A stretch of 64,000 nucleotides of DNA. Source: Bolinopsis microptera. Taxonomy: Eukaryota; Ctenophora; Tentaculata; Lobata; Bolinopsidae. Positions 10,055 to 22,011 of the stretch are shown here, one piece after another. Made by a program: the position numbers and the translations under genes. Numbering within the stretch: the stretch's first letter is position 1; every line of letters starts with the position of its first letter. The notes beneath the pieces were generated by a model. That model ran no database searches, was not told where the DNA came from, and worked only from the letters and a program-made list of their open reading frames with translations. The stretch is from positions 13,182,169-13,246,168 of the forward strand of contig NC_087072.1 in assembly GCF_026151205.1 (NCBI RefSeq). Reading direction: 5' to 3'.

Positions 10055-12815
10055 TTATTCCTGGGGTTTGCTGTGAAGATAGACAGAAGTAAACTCAGGA
10101 TACGAAAACAGACGTGTAGGAGCACCGTAGAATCGGAGGCCACGTGACACGTACACGTGGGTGTCAGGTGTTACTTGGTACAGTCCAGCAAAGTACGGGT
10201 TAAGGCCACAGGGGGGGGTCCGAGGTCGAAAAAAAGTTTTTTGCCAGTTGGCAGACCACGTACTATCTGACGCTTGCACACCACCCTTAGCCCCCCAAAG
10301 CGCCTAGTTTGTCGTAAAATTGAGGTTAACTATTGCCTTTTTAATCAGTTAACCTCACAAATAACCAGTTCTTAACATTTTGTCGCTCTCGTCACAAGTT
10401 AAACTTATCAATGGGTATCAATTGGCCATCCAATGTGAACAGAACTATTATATGTCCTTTATTTGTTGGAAAATTGAGGTTAACATATTTTCTCAGAATC
10501 ATGGTCTTTTGACTCTCCTGAACAATTTATTTACCACCTCAAAAACCTATCTTCTCCTAGAGCTTTTATCCATTTCACCTCAAATTTGGAACTTATGTTC
10601 CTGACATAAATTTAAAAGTTTGTTATGTAACGATTGTTGTAATTTTGCTCCTAACTCTTTTTATGAGGTTAACCATTTTAAATTTTGTAAATTTTGTAAT
10701 TCTCACTCATGGTTAACCTCATATCTCAGCTTTGGAGCAAGATATCATAAATCGTTACATAACAAAAACTCAAAATACCTTTAAGAACATTGTTGGCAAG
10801 TTACAAGGTTCTAAGTCATAAACTAAAAAAGAAGATAGATTTTGAACACAATTGCATTTAAAGTTTTCATTTACAATAGAATTACAGGTAAACCTCAAAA
10901 TTCAACGCGCGATATCTTCAAATAGGAAACTTTGTTTTCGGTAAGGACAAAAGCATTTGAAAATTTAGATCGAGCTCTACATCATATCTCAAAATCTCAA
11001 AATTGACCTCGGACCCCCCCCTGTGGCCTTAACAAGGTACACTGGAATGTGGATTGGGAAAAACTGTCCTCCGTGTGTGTGCCCTGAGGAAAAATTTATT
11101 GTTAAGGTAGTTCAATACAAAGCGTGTCTATGATTACCTAATATGGGCATTACGTGTCTCGTCTGAGGGGAAGTTGGATTCTTCACATTTTTTACTTCCA
11201 CAGAATTTACATTTTCCTTTTTTTGGTTTAATTGCGTAAGTATTGTCTCGTTGTAACCATTTGTTGACAATTATTCACAGCACACTAATTGATGAGACAC
11301 GCTTTGTATTGGACTACCTTAACAATCAGACAAAAGAGGCTGAGACTGACCAAGCATGAAGCATAAAATTTGAAGAATCTATAACATACATTTACTTATT
11401 TACAGTACATTGGAATTCATTTATAAGATTTAATTGAGTGTACAGACCTGACAAGACAAGATCAACTCGAGGGAGCAGTTTAATGGTGAGTTTAGCAGCT
11501 TTAGGTTGGTGAGCTAACATAATAATGGGGGTATCGTCAGGACACCCTGCTGCTGCTGCTACCGGGTCCGGACTGTGGTCTGTGTAACTGGAAGAGTGAA
11601 AGTATACACTAATTAATACGTTTTTAACATGAGACATTTTACTAAGATGATATTCAATCCGTATTATGAAATATAATGGTATTCACTATTCCTCGTAGTT
11701 TAAAAGTTTAAAAAGAAATCCGATCAAACGACATCCTAATTCCACGTACAGAGATTTCTAACCTCATTTTCTCGGCTTGAGGATCGTCAATACCAGTTAC
11801 ACACAAGGTAGCATTTCCTTCTTTTACAAGGTGGTGTTGGTTGTGAAGAGTGGTTAATCCTAATTGATCTCTCAAGTAATTTAACCAATTATCTACATCA
11901 TTCGTGTAGTACTCGTGGTTTCCTGAGTTGGAAAATAGTAAATAACAAAAAGAGAAATAAGAGGAGTATTGTTTCGTTCAATCACTTAAAACGATCTGTT
12001 TCCCAGTCAAAAAGCGAATCAAATGATTGTAGAGCAACTACCTATAGAGTATAGAGTATATACCAACCTGTAACGTAGAATGTCCCGTACTTCGACTTCA
12101 GATTCTTGAGATTCCATACGGCATTCTTGAGATTCTTAACGGAACTATCAACCAAATCTCCCGTTATAAAGACCATGTCAGGATTATACGTGTTCACCTC
12201 GTTCACTAACCAGTCCACAAAGACCTTGCCCGTGGTCGGACCCACATGAATATCAGACAGGTGCATAATATGCATTTTGTCAAACTTAGGATCCAGTCCA
12301 CTGATAGGAACATGAACTGTGCTGTGTTGAGGAGGGAGAACTGTGTTGACATACGACCATACCGTCAATATTATAGCACATATCGGAACAAAGTTCAACT
12401 TAAACTTCTGGTAAGTTATACTGATTTTCATTGTGAAGGGTATGAAGATGAATGTTCCGATATCTCCACAGAGAGTCCCTATAAATAAGAACACGTGGCA
12501 TGACATTGCAAGGAATGGTATAATTGTTATTGGGGAGGGGTTATCTGATACAAACATGTACTGAGCAACGAAAGAGAAATGAGTCAGTAAGATGATGGGG
12601 ACGATAAATTTCTTCCACAGGGAAGAAATTTTGTAAGATCTGTATAGGTAGTAGCTGCCGTAGGATAGAAGGGTTTGCAGAACCGTCATTATCTGTAGTC
12701 TCATGAGTTTGTATCTGTACCATGGTTTGTTGATGGAGATGTGAAGTTGAAGACAGAAGACGACCAGTACTGACAGAGCAGTTAACTTGAGGGCGGTTCT
12801 CAGGGTCCCTGCCAT
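10055..12815 (-). CDS. TMPPE: Transmembrane metallophosphoesterase (TMPPE-like), last exon split by a transposon
   Basis: Exons are 12068-12815, 11763-11922, 11448-11587 and a last exon whose two halves (11029-11083 and 10055-10199) are separated by an 825-base TTAA element. Without the element the frame is continuous and encodes 415 residues. The N-terminal half has several hydrophobic helices. The catalytic half carries all metallophosphoesterase motifs: DIH (188-190), GD (219-220), GNHE (250-253), AHQP and GHTHGG (350-355). The insertion falls at codon 368, just after GHTHGGQ. As the sequence stands, translation would run about 14 codons into the element and stop, losing the last 48 residues but keeping every metal ligand. 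The reading is strong for the family. Whether this is a polymorphic null allele, a pseudogene or a tolerated truncation is open. Confidence 0.8.
10204..11028. mobile_element. 825-base non-autonomous element with TTAA duplication inside a coding exon
   Basis: TTAA flanks both ends (10200-10203 and 11029-11032). The ends are inverted repeats of about 24 bases starting GGCCACAGGGGGGGGTCC. Inside, the motif GAGGTTAAC recurs in both orientations. There is no transposase frame. Removing the element and one TTAA restores the host codons without a scar (…CTT GTT AAC CCG…). The TTAA target and G-rich ends recall the palindrome at 240-1601. Confidence 0.92.
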
Positions 12816-13382
12816 TTTACAACTGAGATATCAGACAATGTTATTGTTGTGTAACTTGAGCTGTATTTAATTAATTAATTTCTATCTTAATTATAATTAA
12901 AATAGAAAGTAATATTAATATTCAAGTAATAGGTTAAGATTATAATGATATTTTACTGAGATAGAGATTTGATTTTGATGTTTTTTGGAAGATCAACTAA
13001 AATAAATTGAAACATAACTCTGACTGATAAAAATAGTGATTCGTTACAAAAATCATAACATTCACCTATAAAGATATCTTCGCCTAGTAGCATATCATTT
13101 CCTATCCTAAGATAATTATCAAAAAATATTTGAACAATACACAAAAGATAATAAACTGGTAAAGAATAGCAAAATATAATAACATCTTACATTATTTTAT
13201 CACGACTCAAAAAATAACTTGATATCTGTCATATACCAGATTTTGAAGAAAAAGCTGAAGAATAAAAAAATTTTCGCATGCAAGACTCAATTAGTCAACC
13301 CAAATCGTTTGTAAAACAATAAAAATCGAAAATGGATGATATTCATTTTTCCATAAAAATTTCTAAACTTTTGAGACAAGTT
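12816..13382. other. Intergenic spacer
   Basis: Very AT-rich stretch between the CLASRP stop codon and the phosphoesterase start. A 63-codon open frame at 12953-13144 has no features of a gene. Otherwise nothing is visible. Confidence 0.55.
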
Positions 13383-16300
13383 CTACCGATGTGATGACCT
13401 GTGGGAACCTCTATCTCTACCTCTGGAGGACTCCTCTGGGTATCTTGTCCTCTCCTCGGGGTGTCTCTCTCTCTCATCATCTTGTCTCTTACCCTCACAA
13501 TTCCTTGTCCTATCACCTCTCTCACCTCCTTCTTGATATCTGGATCTGTCTGATTCTCCATGTCTGTTCTCACCAGGGGTTTTCCTCTCTGCATCACCCC
13601 TCCGACGATCTCCTTCATTCCGATTCCTTCTCCTACCTTCATCACTCCTTTGTTTATCCGCTGGTTCTGTTCTCCTCCTTCTGTCATCAGTTCGTGGTCT
13701 GTCTTTAACCTGGTCTCTGCGTGACCTACTACCCTCCCCGTCAGCTCGCTCATATTCAGGCACTAAACTGATCTTCTGTGTGGATTCAGTTGATTTTTTG
13801 TCAATTTGTATCGATGATGTAGATTTCGACCGTTTAGAACCATGATTTTCGGCTGATTTTTCTCTTGACTTGTCTCTTGATCTGTGTCTACGCCTTGACC
13901 CTGATCTAGATCTCGAAAGAGGCTTCTCTCCATTTGACGAAGAATCGTCTGCTTTCAGAGCTTTCTCCTCCGCTTTTTTCTTTTGATACTCCTTCTCCTC
14001 CTCTTCTCTCTTTTTCCAATATTCTTCTTCTTCCTTTTCCCACATTTGCCTCTTGAGCACCCTGAGCTCTTCAGCTCTCTCAAAAGCTTCTTGTTCTTTG
14101 GCTTCAATTTGAGCTTGCTCTTTTCTCTTTTCATCTCTCTGACGTTTTTTGAGTTGGCTCTGAAGCTTTAGTTTTAATCTTTCATGAGGTTTCAATGCTT
14201 TTAAAGAATCTGCTTTTTTCAATGGCATATCATTTACTTTGGGACGATTGTCAGGAGATTTAGGCCTAGAATCTTTTACAGGAGAAAGTTTTCTTCGAGG
14301 AGATATCCCTCTGCCACTCTTTGTTCTGCTCCTGCTTCTTTGTCTGCTAGAGGTTGAACTGTATTTCCTGCCTCTAGATCTTGAACGTGATCTACCCCTA
14401 GATCTTGTCCGGGATCTACTTCTGGATCTAGACCACCCTCGAGAACGTGATCGGCTCCTGGAACTGCTTCTAGAATAGCCATTGCCAGATCTTGATCTTC
14501 TTGACCGAGATTTATTTGGACTTCTACTGCGAGATCTACTGTTTAGGGCAGGTTTAGACTCTGGCGAAGTGTTGGATGCCTCCAATGGTACTGGGGCACT
14601 TGGTCCAACTCCAAAGTCAAACGCTTCATTGTTTTTTGACAGCAGCTGCTTTCTTGCAGCGACCAAATTTGATAATACTGTGCTAGTTGTTTTGGGCTGA
14701 AGAAAAACAGGGAGTGACTTTTTGACTGGTTTCTGGACGGATTTGACATTTTTGTAAGTGTTTGACCTGGCTGAAGAAATTTCTATATTCTGAACAGTCT
14801 TCTCCTCGTCTGATGAACTGTCTGTCTCATCTTTACGTCTGGAAGAAGATCTCCGTAAGTGTGGATTTCTGTAAGGATCATCAACTCTCATGTGAGGTGG
14901 AACATCTTTACTCTTTCTCCTCTCCTCTTTCTCTTTCCTTCTCTCAGTTTTACTTAATTTAGCAACACGCTCTGCTCTATTTTGCTCCTCCCGAATCTCA
15001 AACTCTCTCATTTCAGACTCAACTTTATCTTCAATGTGAAGACGAGTGAAGTCAGGAATTGCATAAGATTCAGCCGCAATCTCGTTGAGCTTTGATTTAT
15101 TTTCTGCATCCAATTCCCGTACATCAAAAGTAATGTCCAGATCAGGATCCTGTGGAATTATAAAATGTGATATAAAACAAAGTTATCAAAAACAGCAGTT
15201 TGTAGTAATTCCTAGCACAATTTTTCATCATTATTTGTATTTATAATATTATACAGCCCCAGAATATTTTAGATCAGGGATTAAAGGACTTTCTGACAGT
15301 GACTGCACATTTTTATGTCATAAACTGACTTATTAACTATTTCTGTTTTCTATTTCACTCACTCTATATCATATTGCAATTGTGACCTACCACAGTCCAA
15401 TGCTCTACAGATAAACCTATAACTAGTTGATGTCTAATGTAGGCATGAGATGTTCTTGTTGAATGATAAAATCAATAAATTTACATACAGTAGGCAAAAA
15501 CTCCTTTGAATCAGCTTCGGAATCGTCACTTTCACTTTCACTTTCTGCATTGTTAGAGTCATAACTGAAGCCAATCTTAGCGCCACTAGATGATGCTGAT
15601 TTCTTTGTTACTTTTGTTAAAACTGCAGACTCGTCCTCAGCAATTTGTGTGAGACACTCATCTTCACCGAGACCAACCTGTCAAAAAGATTATTAGCAAA
15701 ACTGTTTATTTGTTCCTCTTAGTTGCTTCAGTTTAACTGCTTGTTCTTATGTTCATATTTAGGTTAACAACTTTCATACATAGTCTCAGGTTGTGGTTGA
15801 AGAAGATTTTTAGTGACTAGGCCATAATCAGCTTGGTCTCTTCAATTTAAGCATATAATGCATCTATTGGAAAGTTCATGTGAACAGTTTGTTGGGTTTT
15901 CAGATGTATAGATATGTTTGATGTCAATCTTTAAAAATGGTTTAAGGCCTATAATTGTTCCCCAAAAACAGTTTATTAGACCAATTGTAGATAGTGAGCA
16001 ACTAGAGAGCTATTGGTTCAGGATCTCTGTCAGCTACACCAAGTCGTGAGACAGACAGACAAACATACAGACAATCCCACCAAATCATTAGTCGCAAGTG
16101 TTCTCCATCTTTCATACTGGCATTTCTGGTCAACCACTGCATTTTCCCCCAAATCAGATGATATCAAGATATTCCCAGGTTCAGGGATAATATCCAGGTT
16201 GGCCCTGACATCAAATCTATCAATCATGTTAGATCTCTGCCCTTGCCAAGGCATGAGAGCAGAAGCTGCTATCTCAATTTCAGTAGCTTCTTCCTCAACA

Positions 16301-16452
16301 AAGATTTTACAAGATGCTCCTTGAAGTCTCAAAAACTGGGTAGGATCAGCTTTAATTCTGTGATAGTATAGTCTGCGTCTTTCAGATCTTTTCTTGTAGT
16401 CCACCATCATTCCCCTTATCTTACGCTCTTGTTTACGAGCCTCGTGCCACAT
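13383..16452 (-). CDS. CLASRP: CLASRP, SR-rich splicing factor of the SWAP/CLK4-associated family
   Basis: Three coding exons (16081-16452, 15489-15677, 13383-15149), all phase 0, give about 775 residues. The start MWHEARKQERKIRGMMVDYK and the following MPWQGQRSNMIDRFDVRANL match the conserved N-terminal domain of CLASRP (SFRS16), a nuclear protein that binds CLK kinases and influences alternative splicing. Exon 2 holds IGFSYDSN and an acidic serine tract. Exon 3 contains VRELDAENKSKLNEIAAESY, a charged coiled coil, long RS-dipeptide runs around residues 380-470 and a KPHERLKLKLQSQLKKRQ region shared with relatives. Arginine/aspartate repeats end the protein. The ATG is four bases after a strong acceptor (TTTGTTTAG|CAAC), implying a 5' leader joined by splicing. 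The human protein is about 670 residues. Confidence 0.9.
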
Positions 16453-17499
16453 GTTGCTAAACAAAGATAAGATATTATTCAATGGATGTAACAACATTTA
16501 GAGCAATGCGACTCATTTTTTCTACCAATTATAAAATCTGATAGTTGGATAATATTTTTTTTAAAAGTTTTTCGGGATTGTCCCACATTCAAACGACAAT
16601 TTGGCGCCCCCTAAGATTGCGCCCCCGCATGGCGGAGTCGGCGGGGCCCTTCGTAACGCCACTGGACAGAGGTTAGAAACATCTTATTAATAAACTTATT
16701 ACTGTCGTCAGCTGATGGTGTGATGTGAAGACCGTTGAAGGAAAATAATGCTAATGAATAATGTAATAAAGGAAAACAAACATAAAATACAGCCAAGAAA
16801 GTACCTACACAATTAAAATGTACATACTACCGAAATTTTAGCAATCACTCAAAAATGTAACAAAAGCTTGAAACTATTACAACACTATTAATCTATTATA
16901 TGTATAATTGAGGTGTGACAATGAACATAGAAGACTGCTATGACGATTAGTGACAGCCACATAGACAAGAGCAATGGTATAAGCCTTCACGAAAATCATG
17001 GCAGACCCAGAAGCTCTTTCGCAATCATGATCGAATTATAATGGGATTCATAACATATATGGGAAAATCGGTAGTGTTCCTTGGGAAATAGTCCAGGTAG
17101 TCAAGATTGCTTGAATTATTTACCATGGAAAGGGTCTAGGAGCCAGTTGCACTGGGAAGATTCGTCATCTTTGTTCCTTCAATGTTATGTAAGGAACGAA
17201 TAATCCAAGAGCGCATTAAAAATGTCATATAACTGAAGACGGAGTCCAACAAGACATAGCATTCAGCAGACTTATGCTGCAGGGAAATATTTTAAAAGCT
17301 AAGAAATACATCGATAGTGACATGGACAGTTCTATAAATTTGGAGTTCAGTCAGTTGACAATCAAAATCTGGAAACACTGAAACAAGAGCATCTAACAAC
17401 CCAGCCGTCGATTGAGAAATATGCCCAACGTCTGATATATCAGAGGGATCAGACGTAATATCAAAGTGTAACCAGTGATGTATGATTGGATTGCTACGA
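16453..17499. other. Gene-free stretch upstream of CLASRP
   Basis: Contains the CLASRP leader region. A minus-strand open frame at 17292-17513 looks somewhat protein-like but matches nothing I know and runs into a transposon end, so it may be a relic. No promoter motif is clear. Confidence 0.4.
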
Positions 17500-19502
17500 T
17501 ACTGCAAGCGCAAGGGCTCTGGTTAGAGCAAGGTGATACTCGTAACATATTTTTTTCAAAAACCGCGTCGCGGATGAGTTCAACTCGGCTCGCGCGTGTT
17601 TGGTGTTGGTAGATTATTAAACTACAATGTACAAGACAATCAACTGCTTCGAAATTGCGCGCCGCCAGGCCGGGTCATTCCACCAAATATTGCTTGGGGA
17701 CTCAGGACTGGACCCCTCATCCCAATTAAGCTATTATGTTCATTAACATAAGCTGATTGATTGAAGCTTCGGTGGGATAACAGGCTAATTTAAGCACAGT
17801 CGCCAGAAAATGAAACGATGGGTAACAATCGTATTCGGAGGACTTTTGACTTTGCCGCTTCGAAATGCCTCGCAAACTATTATTTTTGCTTTGCATCCTG
17901 ACGAGACTTTTACTCTACTTTCAGCTTTACAAGTTTCACGTGACACAATTCGGCCAATCATGAATCAGAGGACTGAAATCTTCAAAGTTGAAGCTGCGAA
18001 CTTTTATTTGGCCTAAAAGATATTTTTTGGGATACCTCAAATCTAAATTATTTAAAATTTCCTTATTTAAAAAAAGTTATTTTTGTAGCGCAATGCAATA
18101 CTGAGCCGCGCATCAAATAATTCTTCTCGCAACCACTTCGGTAGATCGGCGAAATGCACCACTAGGTCTCACCGAGCTGCGAAGGATTTACATCTTGAAT
18201 CAAGCAGTAGCAAGTAATTAGCAGTAGTTAGCACATAGCAGCAGTTTCACCTAACCAGGTGCTTTCACGCCGCTGCTGGGCACGCGCTTGTTTCACAAGT
18301 AAAGCAGCAGTAAAGTGGTTAGCAGCAGTAAAGTAGTTAGCATCAGTTAGCAACAGTTTTCAGCAGTTGTGAATTGCGCCGCGCAGTCTAGTAATTTTTA
18401 AAGCGCTTTACTGCTGAAATGAAACAATTTGCAAATTCAAAATTTTATATTACCAGAATTTAGTTGAAAAATTGACAAATAATAATATTAATCCTTTGGC
18501 TAGGTAGTGCGCCATCGACAGTGAGCCGCACGTCAGCACGTGCCGACTGTAGGATGGTTTTTTAGCGCTAATTTCGGCCAGCACAATTTTCTTCAAACAA
18601 ATAAATATTAAGTATCCTTCCCGACCTCCGATTGCAACAAAAATTGGTAAGCTTACTCATAGACTTACAAGGAAGGTGTCCGAAAAGTTTAAAGCATATC
18701 CAACCATCAGACATTATGTTACAGCTAAAAGCAGCGTATTTTGCCCCATTTTGATCACTATATCAACTCCAATATCCACCAAATTTTTCGGACAGTTGTG
18801 AAAGCCCTATTGGAAGGTCGTCGCCAATATTCGGAATGATCTCATTCAAGGAACTGAAGATATATCCAAATAATACGACAAAAATCAACGAATTTGGTCA
18901 AATTTGGTCAAATTACGCGACTTTTACAGCTAATTTTGCTCCAAAAGCCGCGCACCATCAAATATGACACCTAGGCGAAACCCACTGATCTTTCCAAAAA
19001 GGTATAACAAATTTGGTATTGTGAAAATTGAAAATTCTCACAGTCTCTAGAAAACAATGGCACACAAATTTTTAAAATCCGAGCAAGTTTATTTTGATGA
19101 TGCACCCCTTACTTTGGCCGCGTCGCGGCCCAATAGTGCATTTTTATACCAAAATATTTGTATTTAATATTTGTAAGCGGCGTTTTAACAAATGATACTT
19201 GTGACTCGTACAATATTTATTCTAAATTTATTAAAGACCGTCGACGAGTCCAACTCGGCGCGCGTCGCGTCTTTGTTATAGGTTTTAAATCTACGACATA
19301 CACAATACAAAGCGGTGCGGTGCTCTACTCAGCCTGTCATTCAGCCAAATTTCTTTATTTTTATGAACATAATAGCATGTTTAAAGGTTTTTAAACATAC
19401 GGAAACAGATTTGCGCGTAAAACATATTGGCGCGCTTTGGAAACTTCCTGAACGGGTGATACTCGTAAAATTGCTCTAACCAGAGCCCTCTCGCTTGCAG
19501 TA
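17500..19502. mobile_element. GC-rich transposon relic with inverted ends
   Basis: The 32 bases at 17500-17531 (containing AGGGCTCTGGTTAGAGCAA) recur inverted at 19471-19502. Just inside each end is GGTGATACTCGTAA in the same orientation (17532 and 19455). The interior has CpG-rich islands in an AT-rich background and GCAGTA-rich repeats at 18200-18420. No transposase frame and no clear target duplication were found. Confidence 0.55.
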
Positions 19503-19740
19503 GCGCGCGACCGCCGGAGGCGGCAAATATCCTACTTGTGAAACAAGCGCGTCACGCAGTACGCGTAGGCACATGGCTATGTGAACTCGTAAAATATCTG
19601 TTCCATATATCACAGGACCGTCAAAGAGTCCAACTCGGCGCTTGACGGATGTTACTCGTCTAAATTTCTTCGAAGTAGCGCGCGCCGGGCCAGACCATTA
19701 ACAATGGTCAAACTCGGCGCGCGTGGTAGGTTATAGACCT
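17576..19740. repeat. Dispersed GAGTYCAACTCGGCGCGCGT motif family
   Basis: Copies start at about 17576, 19246, 19626 and 19706. A second motif, ACTCGTAMAATAT, recurs near 17540, 19207, 19461, 19585 and 19663. GAGT and ACTC can pair, so each copy may form a tiny hairpin. The last copies lie beyond the right inverted end at 19502, so the family extends past that element. Confidence 0.55.
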
Positions 19741-20060
19741 ACAAAAAATTCCAGACGTACGCCGAAATACAACTGTTAACTTCATTATTATAATTTTATA
19801 GTCATATTGTCATATTGTCATAATGCATAAGCTCCATCATCCATGTCCACCGGACTGGTCCGTCACCGTTAACCAGTAACATTAGTTTATAACTTGAACT
19901 GGTTGTAAAACGAATATGTTATAATTAAATATAATGTCCATCGATTTGCCAATCGGTCGGTAGAATCATCACGAGTTTCAGTTATCGACATTGAGACATG
20001 TTATAGTATTATACGTAATGCAAATGGAATTAATGGAACACCACGGTCAGAAAGAACTTG

Positions 20061-20342
20061 TAGTGTATGTACTAAGAGCATCAACTTGCGGGTGAACATT
20101 TTATGTTTCAAAACCCAACATATTATACATCATTGGAAAGGTCTCATTGAGTAGAGTCATATGGTACCAAGTTTTGGGGAAATGGCTGCTCCTAGCGAAA
20201 GTTATAGCCCGTCAAAGTCCCAAAATTGTCACTTTAGACAACGGGGCGGGGCATCGTGTTCTTAAAGTTTTTGACGAATTTTTTTTACAGCATATTGTTT
20301 ATCACATTTTTTTACACAAGATTTGCTGTATGCCGTAATTTT
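20061..20342 (+). repeat. 282-base repeat, left copy of an inverted pair
   Basis: Highly similar to 28493-28774 in reverse orientation. Both begin TAGTGTATGTACTAAGAGC and end near ATGCCGTAATTTT. Each contains a 63-codon open frame, which is conserved only because the DNA is. No target duplication seen. Confidence 0.85.
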
Positions 20343-20530
20343 TAATCCATTATTACAGTCACAATCAATTTATTTTGTCATCAGAGTTTGAATTACGTAA
20401 AGAGACAATCTGTATTCCGCATGGTTCCCGGCGCGCTAGTTTGTCTACAAATTATTAATTCGCGCGTTACAATACAGAAGATGAATCCGAGATTGTGGAA
20501 CCAGATGATACGGTTTTTGAGGCATTTTAA

Positions 20531-21380
20531 TACGGTCATTTTAGTCTGTTAAAGTAATTTCAGAGTGCTGGAAATGGTATCACGGTGTAGGGGGATGTGT
20601 TTACTAACTATTTTGACGTCAAAATTATCGCCAGAGGCTCCCTGAGTCATGGAATTGGGAATGAACGGAATGAACAAAAATGAAATTTTTTCTAAAACTT
20701 ATCGGATTGCCCCAAAACAGGTCGGAATCGTTTGGTATTGACCCTTATAGTGTTCCTACAAAGTTTGGTGGCCCTAGCACTCCCAGAACGCCCACTAGAG
20801 ACTTGATTCCATTTCCGTATCAAAAAGCTGGTTCCTGAGTATCCGATATTGATACGGTCATTTCAGTCTGTTAAAGGGGCTGCAGAGTGCTGGAGATGAT
20901 TGTACGGTGTAGGGGGATGTGTTTACTAACTATTTTGACGTCAAAATAGTCGCCCAAGATTCCCTGAGTCATGGAATGAACGAAATGAACAAAAATGAAC
21001 ATTTTTCTAAAACTCGTCGGATTGCCCCAAAACAGGTAGGAATCGTTTGGTATTGACCCTAATAGTGTTCCTACAAATTTTGGTGGCCCTAGCACTCCCA
21101 GAACACCCATTATACCCTTGGCTGGATTCAAGAATTTAGAACCAGTTGAGCAGATAAAACGGATTTTGAGAAATGTTGTCTGCTTGTGTTGTTGCAGAGA
21201 GTTGAATTTGGTTCAACAGTATTCAAACAAGATGTGTTCCAACTTAGTTTTGTAGCCCTACTAGTTTCAGAACGTCCACTAGAATCCGGTTCCATTTTCT
21301 TCCAAGAAGCTGTAGACAAGGTTGTTTGAAATTTAAATTTAACCTCTCTGGTAATACAACTTTTTACTTGGATGGATTTC
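20531..21380. repeat. 322-base tandem repeat, two good copies and a diverged third
   Basis: Copy 1 runs from about 20531 and copy 2 from 20853 to about 21115. They share GTGTAGGGGGATGTGTTTAC, TTGCCCCAAAACAGGT and TTTGGTGGCCCTAGCACTCC. A decayed third copy continues to about 21320 (for example AGAACGTCCACTAGA). Confidence 0.8.
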
Positions 21381-21710
21381 AATAATTAAAGAGAGCAGAT
21401 TGTTACTTTGTTATTTTTGAGATTTGATTTTTTGATATCATATGTACAAATGTATAAATCAGTTTCTACAAATTGTAACAGCAATTGGCAGTAATAAAGC
21501 AGTAGTAATAGTTTTGCACAACATCAATCATAATATCATTCAATACTTCAATACCTTCAAAATAATTTAACTCGGTTATAATAATTTAAACGCAGATCTA
21601 AAAGAACTAAGCACAGTAGTAGGATGAAGTTCCAGGCAAGGTTGGAGGAAGGTAGAGGTGAAGCTGTGGGTAAGGATAGTAGGCTGGGAAGGATCCATTT
21701 CTGATCCCGC

Positions 21711-21820
21711 GAGAGCAAATCCAGTTCCAAGTGAGAGCAAATCCAGTTCCAAGTGAGAGCAAATCCAGTTCCAAGTGAGAGCAAATCCAGTTCCAAGTGA
21801 GAGCAAATCCAGTTCCAAGT
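21711..21820. repeat. 22-base minisatellite, five exact copies
   Basis: The unit is GAGAGCAAATCCAGTTCCAA plus GT, repeated five times with no spacers. Overlapping open frames on the minus strand here are artefacts of the repeat. Confidence 0.95.
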
Positions 21821-22011
21821 CTCGACAAGCTGCTTATCATTTTGTTCAGGAGGTATGGGAGCCCGGAGGAAGAATTAGGGTTGGTTTCTGAAGAGGTAGT
21901 GATACCAAGATAGGGGATTAGGGGATGTTAGGTAAGTGCTGATAGGTGCTCCCTAGCTAGTTATAACAAGCTATTTGAAAATATTTGAAAATATATAACG
22001 CTCTTTTTTAA

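Noticed and set aside
10380..10604. 74-codon frame inside the TTAA element
   Set aside because: No similarity to a transposase and no conserved motif. It is most likely chance in AT-rich DNA.
13391..14700. Several plus-strand frames of 60-105 codons
   Set aside because: They are the reverse strand of the low-complexity RS/RE region of CLASRP.
17292..17513. 73-codon minus-strand frame near a transposon end
   Set aside because: It looks mildly protein-like but has no partner exon and overlaps an inverted repeat. Not enough to call a gene.
21711..21820. Regular repeats suggestive of a CRISPR array
   Set aside because: Units are directly adjacent with no spacers, in animal DNA. The same applies to the repeats at 9118-9316 and 52706-52996.
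21557..21840. Three overlapping repetitive open frames of 77-80 codons on the minus strand
   Set aside because: They are translations of the 22-base minisatellite in different frames.
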